NCBI GenBank assembly: GCA_014239575.1
Contig: JAAZYQ010000010.1
Location: 1 to 33,759, forward strand
DNA length: 33,759 nt
Origin: Gammaproteobacteria bacterium
Lineage (GTDB): Bacteria > Pseudomonadota > Gammaproteobacteria > Arenicellales > UBA868
Reading direction: 5' to 3'
The notes below the pieces were generated by a model. It saw nothing but the letters and a program-made list of their open reading frames with translations, ran no database searches and was not told the origin of the DNA. Numbering within the stretch: position 1 is the stretch's first letter; the number at the start of each line of letters is the position of its first letter. Of this stretch, positions 1 to 9,300 are shown piece by piece. A program made the position numbers and the translations under genes.

Positions 1-381
1 ACCGTGATGGTGTGCGTAATAAAATGTCTGGAACATCCCGTGATGCTTGATGATCCAGTAGGTTTTTTCAGTGACAAACGGACGTAATACGGCTGCCGCC
101 ATCTCGCTGTGCGACAGCGGGGCAAGCATATCACCGATATCGTGCAGCAGCGCCGCCACAACCATCTCTTCGGTCTCTCCGGCACGGTGTGCCCGGGTCG
201 CCGACTGTAGTGAGTGCGCTAATCGGCTGACGCGATATCCTGAAATCGACTGATCCAGCGACCGCAGCTGTACAAAAATTCGATCTGGCAACCCATCAAC
301 GAACTCTCGCTCCATTTTGTCTAAAAACTCATACTCCTCGCGGGATCCGTTAGCCATTTGGGTAAAATCTACAACCTTCAT
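1..381 (-). CDS. HD-domain protein, PhnZ/MIOX-like HD superfamily (partial, continues beyond the left edge)
   Basis: Reverse-strand reading from ATG at 381 gives 127 codons without a stop: MKVVDFTQMANGSREEYEFLDKMEREFVDGLPDRIFVQLRSLDQSISGYRVSRLAHSLQSATRAHRAGETEEMVVAALLHDIGDMLAPLSHSEMAAAVLRPFVTEKTYWIIKHHGMFQTFYYAHHHG. It has the HDIGD motif and extra histidines, and an SD-like GGGAGGG upstream. Not in the ORF track because it is truncated. Confidence 0.8.
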   Translation of the reverse strand, partial: MKVVDFTQMANGSREEYEFLDKMEREFVDGLPDRIFVQLRSLDQSISGYRVSRLAHSLQSATRAHRAGETEEMVVAALLHDIGDMLAPLSHSEMAAAVLRPFVTEKTYWIIKHHGMFQTFYYAHHHG

Positions 382-496
382 CACTTCCCTCCCGGGGTCG
401 CGCCCCGATTAGCTTTTGTAAAAGTATGGCTGAGATCACCGGCGATTGGTAGTATCACTACTCAGTATTCCGCCATATGGGAAGTTAACGCCGTAA

Positions 497-1275
<779 letters not shown>

Positions 1276-1917
1276 TCAGGCCGTTGGCAGTTCGATATCC
1301 AAACACCGCCATAGATACCAGGTCGCAACGGATCGATAGGGTTGCCAACGCCTGCCGGCCCGTGCCAATCGTGAGGGTTTTGGCAATGTCGCCAGTCGGC
1401 GCATTTTCTGGTAGCCCTTGAGTACGCCCAGGTCCCGGGTTGGAAGCACATCCGCGCGACCCAGATAAAAAATAAGCAGCATCTGCACCGTCCATTCGCC
1501 CACACCACGCACCTCGCTCAGGCGCTCGATAATCAACTCATCACTCATCGTGTGCAAAGCCCGAGTATCCGGTAACTGACCAGCGGCACCGCGGCCGGCC
1601 AAGTCTAAAAGGGCAATACATTTAGACCGCGAAAGCCCTGCCGCCCGCAACCGTTCGACGGGCATGGCCAGTAACTGTCCCGGAGCGACCCGCCGACCCG
1701 GAAACAGGTCCAGCAATCGCCCATGGATGGTAGATGCGGCTTTGCCGCTCAGTTGCTGATAGACGATAGAGCGACACAAATACTCGAAGACTGACCGATT
1801 GCGACGCACCTCGAGTTGCAAGTCACCCACTCCAGCCATGATTCGAGCCAAACCCTTATCGCGCTGGGCCAGGTAGGCGCAAGCGACCGCTGGATCAAAT
1901 TGTTGAAGGCGGCTCAT
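1276..1917 (-). CDS. DNA-3-methyladenine glycosylase 2 family protein (HhH-GPD)
   Basis: HhH-GPD motif LSEVRGVGEWTVQMLLIFYLGRADVLPTRDLGV, with the catalytic Asp of the family. Confidence 0.9.
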   Translation of the reverse strand: MSRLQQFDPAVACAYLAQRDKGLARIMAGVGDLQLEVRRNRSVFEYLCRSIVYQQLSGKAASTIHGRLLDLFPGRRVAPGQLLAMPVERLRAAGLSRSKCIALLDLAGRGAAGQLPDTRALHTMSDELIIERLSEVRGVGEWTVQMLLIFYLGRADVLPTRDLGVLKGYQKMRRLATLPKPSRLARAGRRWQPYRSVATWYLWRCLDIELPTA

Positions 1918-2509
1918 CAGATGCTATCCGTAATCGGCCGGTGGAGCACTTGCGATCCAAATCCCACAGATCGATCTCATCGTTGTCTTGGCGAAACGAA
2001 TTCAGGCATTCCCGAGTAAAGCAGTGACTCAGTTGGGCTTTGATTGCCATGTTGACCCCCTGGTGACCAACCAGCAGTATATCGCCGACGCTGTCATCCA
2101 AGTTAGCCGCAAAGTCCTTAATCCGACAAGCGACATCACGGATCCCCTCCCCCCCGGGCGGAGGTTTAAGATAGCATCCTTGGCGCCAGTCATCATAGGC
2201 ATCGCTGTCACCGGCCCGAATCTCTGATTCGAGGCGACCTTCGTAATCCCCCAGATCAAGTTCAACCAGGGCGGACTCAACCGCAACATCGAGTCCCAGC
2301 GTTTGCCCGAGAATCGCCGCGGTTTCCCGCGCCCGCTCAAGCGGTGATGAAAACATCTGAATCGGGACGAATCCACGAGCCTTCAATAAATCGCCCAGTT
2401 TTTTAGCTTGCTGATAGCCCAGGGCATTCAAGGGGATATCACTTCGAGACTGCCAACGGTGGGCGACATTCCAATCAGTCTGTCCATGACGGGCAATTAA
2501 CAGGGCCAT
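1895..2509 (-). CDS. Histidine phosphatase family protein (phosphoglycerate mutase-like)
   Basis: MALLIARHGQTDWN (RHG motif) at the internal Met at 2509, which fits better than the upstream in-frame start at 2557. Later GHQGVN motif. Overlaps the glycosylase start by 23 nt. Confidence 0.9.
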   Translation of the reverse strand: MALLIARHGQTDWNVAHRWQSRSDIPLNALGYQQAKKLGDLLKARGFVPIQMFSSPLERARETAAILGQTLGLDVAVESALVELDLGDYEGRLESEIRAGDSDAYDDWRQGCYLKPPPGGEGIRDVACRIKDFAANLDDSVGDILLVGHQGVNMAIKAQLSHCFTRECLNSFRQDNDEIDLWDLDRKCSTGRLRIASDEPPSTI

Positions 2510-2648
2510 TAGACACTCCGGCAATAAGGCTGAGGCAAGATTCTTGCCCAAGCCCATAGTTTTTGCTTGAATAAATTCCCAACCGTACTGGCAATGACCG
2601 CGCCCTTAACTGAGTCGATGAAAAAACGGGATAGTTTGTGATCCGATG

Positions 2649-2677
2649 TTGACATGTTTTAGGGGTCTGGGTATTAT
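2649..2677 (+). promoter_or_regulatory. Sigma70-type promoter driving an orphan short transcript
   Basis: TTGACA (2649-2654), 17-nt spacer, TATTAT (2672-2677). Predicted TSS around 2684. Confidence 0.75.
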
Positions 2678-2683
2678 GTATAC

Positions 2684-2766
2684 AGAATTTGTGCATTGCA
2701 CGATTCTTTTCTCATATCCTCCTCCTTAGATTAATCCCGTCACACTCTTGTGACGGGATTTTTTTT
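2684..2766 (+). ncRNA. Candidate small regulatory RNA (~83 nt) with anti-Shine-Dalgarno tract
   Basis: Near-consensus promoter directly upstream. 5' stem-loop GAAT-tt-GTGC-att-GCAC-g-ATTC (2685-2706), pyrimidine-rich TCCTCCTCCTT (2717-2727), terminator hairpin plus T-run (2734-2766). No ATG-initiated ORF inside. Confidence 0.65.
2734..2766 (+). terminator. Rho-independent terminator
   Basis: ATCCCGTCAC-actctt-GTGACGGGAT (10-bp perfect stem, 6-nt loop) followed by a T-run. Confidence 0.93.
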
Positions 2767-2788
2767 CATAATATTTATAATAATTCTT

Positions 2789-2807
2789 TATTAACAGTCT
2801 GTTAATA
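2789..2807. promoter_or_regulatory. 19-nt inverted repeat, candidate operator
   Basis: TATTAACAG-T-CTGTTAATA, perfect 9-bp arms with a 1-nt centre, in the AT-rich region upstream of the FabD-like gene. Confidence 0.45.
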
Positions 2808-3127
2808 GATATTCACTACTTAAATATTGGTTCATATCTTATATTTTTTAGGATTTGATAGGCATTCTCTATCATTAATAAATTAATATTAATTTGCTGC
2901 AGTGCACTATTTTAGATCGAATACACTGTTATCTTAGATCATCAACCCAAGCCGACAACATATCGTTTTCTCAGGCCAGCCCTACCCTTTAAAGACTCTC
3001 CTACTCAATTTAGGTGTGGATCTCCAACACCTGTTCGCCGCTTGCGCACCAGTACAAGCCGTTGAGGCAGACGATACAATCGGCTCGCCCTGCACCGCGT
3101 AGCGCCTATCCTAAAAAGTGAGATTTC

Positions 3128-4105
3128 ATGGCAACTTCCCCAATCCTTTTTGTTTTTCCGGGTCAAGGATCACAATATCCAGGCATCGGTAAAGATCTAT
3201 TTGACGCATTCGAGTCGGTACGGCAACTCTATGGCGAGGCCAGCGAGGTCCTAGGTTACGACCTTGCGCAACTATCCTTTGAAGACCCTGAAGGGAAAAT
3301 CAACCTGACCCGCTATACCCAGCCGGTCTTGTTGACACACTCTCTTTCCTGTCTTCAGGCATTCCAGGAAATGACCAACGGCAAAGTTAGCCCAGGTCTA
3401 ACCGCCGGCCATAGCCTGGGAGAGTATTCCGCGCTGGTTGCAGCTGGCGCTTTGGATTTTCCTTCTGCTCTTCAATTAGTAAAAACCAGAGGTCAACTTA
3501 TGGGAGATCTGGGAGATGGCGAGATGGAGGCCCTGCCATTACCCATTGAAAGCGCTCAGGAGTTGGCTGAACAGCATTACTGTGCCGTAGCAGCATGCAA
3601 CCTGCCCGACCAAACCGTTGTTGGGGGGCGCGCCGAGGATTTGGATGCTCTGGTCAATGACCTCCAGGAGCGCTACCCCGGAAAACGCACCGCGCGACTC
3701 AAAACCGAAGGTGCGTTTCACACTTTCTACATGATCGAGGCCGCCCTACAATTCCGCGAAGCTCTGAGTGGTACACCTTTTTCCTCGCCGGCCATCGAAG
3801 TACTCTCCAACAGCTCCGGCGTCTTTCACCGCAAAGACTCAAACAGTATCCGGGCAGGGCTTTTTTCGCAGCTCTTTAACCCGGTGCAGTGGCATGGGAA
3901 TCTCATGCACGCCGCGACCCAAGGTTGCGACACCATTATTGAGTTCGGTGGCGGCATCGGCAAAGGTGAAACAGCCGCCGAGAAAAAACCCAATCTCGCC
4001 AGCATCATCAAGAAGTCGTTTCGCCGCCAGCCAAACCCGCCGCGCTACCTAAGTGTGATCAACCAGGAAACTCTGTCAGAAGCTGCATCAGTCTTTCGGC
4101 CGTAG
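3128..4105 (+). CDS. ACP S-malonyltransferase-like acyltransferase (FabD-like, standalone)
   Basis: FVFPGQGSQYPGIG, nucleophile elbow GHSLGEYSALVAAG, KTRGQLM arginine, AFHTFYM histidine motif. No fab cluster around it. Confidence 0.88.
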   Translation: MATSPILFVFPGQGSQYPGIGKDLFDAFESVRQLYGEASEVLGYDLAQLSFEDPEGKINLTRYTQPVLLTHSLSCLQAFQEMTNGKVSPGLTAGHSLGEYSALVAAGALDFPSALQLVKTRGQLMGDLGDGEMEALPLPIESAQELAEQHYCAVAACNLPDQTVVGGRAEDLDALVNDLQERYPGKRTARLKTEGAFHTFYMIEAALQFREALSGTPFSSPAIEVLSNSSGVFHRKDSNSIRAGLFSQLFNPVQWHGNLMHAATQGCDTIIEFGGGIGKGETAAEKKPNLASIIKKSFRRQPNPPRYLSVINQETLSEAASVFRP

Positions 4106-4174
4106 ACGCTACCATCAGGTTACGGTAGTGCAATCTACGCGATTCAACGTCAGCGGTCGCGACGGGAGAGACCG

Positions 4175-5074
4175 TTGAACACAGCGTCACTGTACCTTGT
4201 GACTGTGCTGATCTGGGGCTCAAGCTGGCTGGCTATCCGGTACCAGATTGGAATCGTAGCGCCAGAGATTTCCCTGGTATACCGATTTGCACTGGCCACC
4301 GTGGTGCTGGTGCTGTGGTGCACAGCGCGCGGAATTTCGCTCCGTTTTCGGTTACGAGATCATCTATATCTGGCCTTACTGGGGCTTTGCCTTTTCTCAA
4401 TGAACTACCTGTTGTTCTACCACGCCGCTTTCAATCTCACGACAGGGCTATTGGCTGTGATCTTCTCAACGATGACGGTAATGAATATCGTCAACAGTGC
4501 TGTATTACTGGGCCGAAAAACTGAAAAACAGACTATTCTGGGCGCGTGCCTTGGTCTTACTGGAATGGCGTTAGTCTTTTGGCCACAAATTCAGCAAACC
4601 GGGACAACGGCATTTGCGGCAGTCGTTATCAGTGTCATTGCAACCTACCTCGCATCAATCGGTAATATCCTATCGGCCCGCAACCAGATGCATGGCTTGC
4701 CTGTGGTCTCGGCAAATGCAATCGGTATGGCCTACGGTACCTGCTTTTTGTTGCTCTACAGTTTGTGGTCTGGCGCTCCCTTTACGTTCGATACAGCCGG
4801 CTCCTATATCGGCTCACTCGCCTTTCTCGCACTTTTTGCCTCGGCGATCGCCTTTGGCTGCTATCTCACTCTAGTCGGCCGGATCGGTCCAGAAAAAGCA
4901 GCCTATGCCACAGTGTTGTTCCCAATCGTGGCTCTTGCGTTATCCACGTGGGTCGAAAACTTTCAGTGGCAAGATCGGACCATAGCGGGAGTCAGCCTGG
5001 TCCTGTGCGGCAACGTCATCGTGCTCCTGGGACAAACACACTTCGACGCCCTGATCAGGCGGCTGCGCCGGTAA
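4175..5074 (+). CDS. EamA/DMT family transporter
   Basis: 299 aa, about 10 hydrophobic segments, VTVLIWGSSWLAIRYQIG start typical of EamA proteins. TTG start. Confidence 0.88.
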   Translation: MNTASLYLVTVLIWGSSWLAIRYQIGIVAPEISLVYRFALATVVLVLWCTARGISLRFRLRDHLYLALLGLCLFSMNYLLFYHAAFNLTTGLLAVIFSTMTVMNIVNSAVLLGRKTEKQTILGACLGLTGMALVFWPQIQQTGTTAFAAVVISVIATYLASIGNILSARNQMHGLPVVSANAIGMAYGTCFLLLYSLWSGAPFTFDTAGSYIGSLAFLALFASAIAFGCYLTLVGRIGPEKAAYATVLFPIVALALSTWVENFQWQDRTIAGVSLVLCGNVIVLLGQTHFDALIRRLRR

Positions 5075-5093
5075 AACTCAAGGACTTGAAGAA

Positions 5094-6275
5094 TTAATCG
5101 GTTTGTCTGCGCCGGCCCAGCCACAAAACCGACCCCAGAGCCAACAGCACCGCAGGAAGTACCGAGTAATTCAGCGCTCGCCAACCCAGCCACTCGTGCA
5201 AAACGCCGGAGCTGAGCGCGGTCAGTGCAACCATGCCAAATACCAGTAGATCGTTAAGACCCTGGGCCTTGGCCTTTTCCGGCGCGGTATATGTCTCGGT
5301 GAGAAGCGTAGTCCCGCCTATGAAGAGGAAGTTCCAACCCAATCCCAATAACACCAGTTCAAAAAGAAAATGGAACACACTAGTCCCGCTAAGACCAATC
5401 AAAATACTGGCGAACAGCAATATGGCTCCCACGCTCATGACGCGGGTTACGCCGAATCGAACAATTAGATTTCCGGTAAAAAACGATGGCGCAAACATGG
5501 CGAGCACATGCCACTGGATGACGAGTGCCGTATCAGAAAATTCGTGATCGTGACTGGCCATTGCCATCGGTGTCGACGTCATTACCAGATTCATTACGCC
5601 GTACGCGATCATGGCGCCGATCACCGCTACCAGGTATTTGGGTTGCCTGGCAATCTGCGCCAAAGGCCGCTGCTCGCCCGAACGCTCGCGCTCTCCCGGT
5701 ACCGCTATCTGGATCTGTGAAACCAAGAGTATCGATAACCCATACAAAATCAACAGACTGGCATAACTTCCAACAAAAGGAATTCCCATGAATATATCCC
5801 GGGAATAGCTGGCAAGATTAGGCCCGATAAACGCCGCCATGATTCCCCCGGCCAGCACCCAGGAAATCACCCGGCCACGATACGCTTCACCACTGATATC
5901 CGCTGCTGCGAAACGGTAATACTGGCCAAAGCCGTTCAGGATCCCGATCAAAAAGGACCCGGCTGCAAAGGCAACAAAATTGTGGTTCACAATAGCCCAC
6001 GTGGCGACCATGGCGCCCGCAAACCCGACCATGAGGCCGATCATAAAACCGGCACGTCGCCCTATCCGTTTCATCAAAACCGAAGCGGGAAAAGTCACCA
6101 TGAGTGTTCCGATAAACATGCACGCCACCGGTAACGTCGCGAAGGTCGCCTCCTTCGACAGCGCCAGTCCAACCAATGCCGAAGTCGTGATAATGAGGGC
6201 ACTGCCAGACATCATCAGCGCCTGACAGACAGCGAGAATCAGTACATTGCGCCGTAGCGCCCCTACAAAAGGCAT
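5094..6275 (-). CDS. MFS transporter
   Basis: 393 aa with 12 predicted hydrophobic segments and loop motifs such as MKRIGRRAGFMIG. Confidence 0.88.
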   Translation of the reverse strand: MPFVGALRRNVLILAVCQALMMSGSALIITTSALVGLALSKEATFATLPVACMFIGTLMVTFPASVLMKRIGRRAGFMIGLMVGFAGAMVATWAIVNHNFVAFAAGSFLIGILNGFGQYYRFAAADISGEAYRGRVISWVLAGGIMAAFIGPNLASYSRDIFMGIPFVGSYASLLILYGLSILLVSQIQIAVPGERERSGEQRPLAQIARQPKYLVAVIGAMIAYGVMNLVMTSTPMAMASHDHEFSDTALVIQWHVLAMFAPSFFTGNLIVRFGVTRVMSVGAILLFASILIGLSGTSVFHFLFELVLLGLGWNFLFIGGTTLLTETYTAPEKAKAQGLNDLLVFGMVALTALSSGVLHEWLGWRALNYSVLPAVLLALGSVLWLGRRRQTD

Positions 6276-6377
6276 AGTGCTATCTTGTCCGTTCGTCCTA
6301 AGACTTGGCTTACTGATCCAGCACGCCTATGCCCGTCAGAACATGTAAAGGTGGTGGGTGCGGCAGGCCTCGGGAAC

Positions 6378-9300
6378 TCACATGCCGCGGCGATATTTTC
6401 CACCCACTTGAAAAAACGTGTCAGTCAGTTGGCCGAGGGAACAGCACCGAGCCGCCTCCATAAGTGGGTAAAAAACATTCTCTCCATGCAAAACAGCGTA
6501 TTTGACGGCGTCAAGTGCCGGGCCGGTCTGGTTTTCATGACGGTGCTTAAAATCGGCAAGTCGGTCCAGCTGGCCCTGTTTTTCCGTTTCGGTGCCTCGA
6601 GCCAACTCGACATCGGCTGATGTGCCAACCGCATCCCTGACAAAAGAGTTAACACCGATAATCGGGTAACTGCCGTCATGTTTGCGGGTTTCATAATACA
6701 AAGACTCTTCTTGTATCTTGCCTCGCTGGTAGCCGGTTTCCATCGCTCCTAAGACCCCGCCGCGCTCTGCCAGACGATCGAACTCTGCGAGTACCGCCTG
6801 CTCAACCAGATCGGTAAGCTCCTCGATGATGAAACTGCCCTGATGGGGGTTTTCGTTGCGTGCCAGCCCCCATTCACGATTGATGATCAACTGTATAGCC
6901 ATCGCCCTTCGCACTGAATCTTCGCTAGGCGTTGTGACTGCCTCATCATGGGCATTGGTATGCAAACTGTTGCAATTGTCGTAAACCGCGATCAAAGCCT
7001 GAAGTGTGGTACGAATATCATTGAAACCCATCTCTTGTGCATGCAAAGAACGACCCGAAGTCTGGATATGGTATTTCAGTCTCTGGCTGCGGGCATTCGC
7101 ACCATAGCGCTCCCGCATGGCAACCGCCCAGACCCGTCGCGCGACGCGCCCCATCACGGTGTACTCGGGGTCCATGCCATTGGAAAAAAAGAAAGACAGG
7201 TTTGGTGCAAAATCATCGATCTCCATACCACGGGCCAGGTAGGATTCCACATAGGTAAAGCCGTTTGCCAGGGTGAGTGCGAGCTGGGTGATCGGATTAG
7301 CACCTGCCTCGGCAATGTGATAGCCGGAGATGGAGACCGAGTAGAACTTACGGACCCGGTTATCAATGAAGTACTGCTGAATATCACCCATCATGCTCAA
7401 ACTGAAATCAGTGGAAAAAAGACAGGTGTTTTGCCCCTGGTCTTCCTTGAGGATATCGGCCTGGACCGTGCCACGGACATTTTCCAGCGTCCACGACCGA
7501 ATTTTGGATAGCGCCTTTGCGTCCGGATCCCGGCCGTGCTCCTCACAAAATCGCTCGACCTGTTGATCAATGGCCGTGTTGAGAAAAAATGCCAGGACAG
7601 TCGGTGCCGGACCGTTAATGGTCATGGATACCGATGTGGTCGGGCTGCAAAGGTCAAAACCCTGATAGAGCGTCCGCATGTCCTCCACGGTCGCGATAGA
7701 AACACCAGAGGTGCCGACCTTGCCGTAGATATCCGGGCGTAGTGCCGGGTCGGATCCATACAGGGTCACTGAATCAAAAGCCGTAGATAGGCGTTTGGCC
7801 TCGGAATTAGCAGACAAAAGCTTGAAACGACGATTGGTGCGCGAGGCGTCACCCTCCCCGGCAAACATACGGGTCGGATCTTCGTTCTCGCGTTTGAAAG
7901 GGAATACCCCTGCGGTAAATGGAAATTCTCCCGGCACGTTTTCCAGCAACTGCCAGATCAAACGATCCCCAGCGTCGGTATATCGAGGCAGGCTGACACG
8001 GGGAATCCGAGTGCCAGACAAAGAGGTATAACTGAGTGTCTGCTCCCGCACTTTACCGCCCACGCGAATACTCAGGCTATCCTGACAGTAGCGTTCAATC
8101 AAAGAATCGAATCCATTGATCTGTTCCAGCATTTCTTCGCCCAGCTTCTCCGCCACATCCTCAGCCAGCGCCTGAAGTGTCTCGGTCGGCTCTTCTGCCG
8201 CTGCAAGCAGATCGATACAACTGTTCAGATGCTGGTATCGACGCGCCAAAACCGCCTGACTTTCCACCGCCTCGTGGTAGAGGCGAACAGCATTGGATAT
8301 CTCAGACAGATAACGCTCACGACCAACGGGCACTACATCGGCCTGCTTCAAATTCAGCTGTGGGTCAGGCAGCAACCCAAGGCTCGGGGTCAGTCCATAC
8401 GCCACCAGAGCGGTATTAAGGGCCCGATACAGTGCGGTGACACCCTGGTCATTAAAATGCGATGCCGTGGTTGTGTATACCGGCATAGCCGTGGGCTCCA
8501 CACTGAAGTCACCCCGGTTCCGCTGTACCTGCTTACGGACGTCTCGCAAAGCGTCCTCGGCACCTTTGCGATCACACTTGTTGATTGCGATGAAATCCGC
8601 ATGATCCAGCATTTCGATCTTCTCAAGCTGTGACGGGGCGCCAAATTCCGGTGTCATGACATACAGTGCACAATCCACCTGAGAGACGATGCCGGCGTCA
8701 CCCTGGCCGATGCCAGGGGTCTCTATGATGATCAGGTCAAAGCCAGCACACTGGCAGGCAGCGAGGATATCCCCGATCTGCGGCGGTATCTCGGCGCTCG
8801 CACCGCGGGTCGCCAGGGAACGAAAAAATACGGCGTCTCCGTCAATCGCATTCATGCGGATACGATCTCCAAGCAAAGCGCCGCCGGTCTTGCGTCGAGT
8901 TGGGTCCACGGCAAGTACTGCCAGGCGCAGGCGATCACCATAATCCATACGCCAGCGCAGAATCAGCTCATCGGTCAATGAAGATTTACCCGAGCCGCCA
9001 GTGCCAGTGATCCCCAAAATCGGTACCCGGCACTCTTCACGAGCCGCACCCGCGCGGACCTGACGCAGAATAAGTTCACTGGCAGTCCCATTTTCGATCT
9101 CGGTAATCAGCCGAGCCAGTGGCCCGCCATCATACCCATCCAGTCCGTCCAGATTCTCTTTACCCTGATCGCCAGGATAAAAATCGGCTTGCGTCATCAT
9201 GTCATCGATCATGCCCTGTAAGCCAAGGCGCTGGCCATCCTCTGGCGAATAGATACGACAGACCCCGTAATCGTGCAGTGCACGGACCTCTTCGGGAACG

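Noticed and set aside
449-461. Small dyad GTAGT-atc-ACTAC upstream of coaD
   Set aside because: Short enough to be coincidence; no supporting promoter context read with confidence.
2691-2729. GTG-initiated mini-ORF inside the sRNA candidate (M H C T I L F S Y P P P stop), as a leader peptide with a Pro-Pro-Pro stall before a terminator
   Set aside because: No Shine-Dalgarno, only a few nt after the predicted TSS, and no regulated gene immediately downstream of the terminator (next start ~360 nt away). The sRNA reading is more economical, though the attenuator idea is not excluded.
6285-6620. Plus-strand ORF in the icmF-MFS gap
   Set aside because: Most of it is antisense to the icmF 3' end; no homology or RBS.
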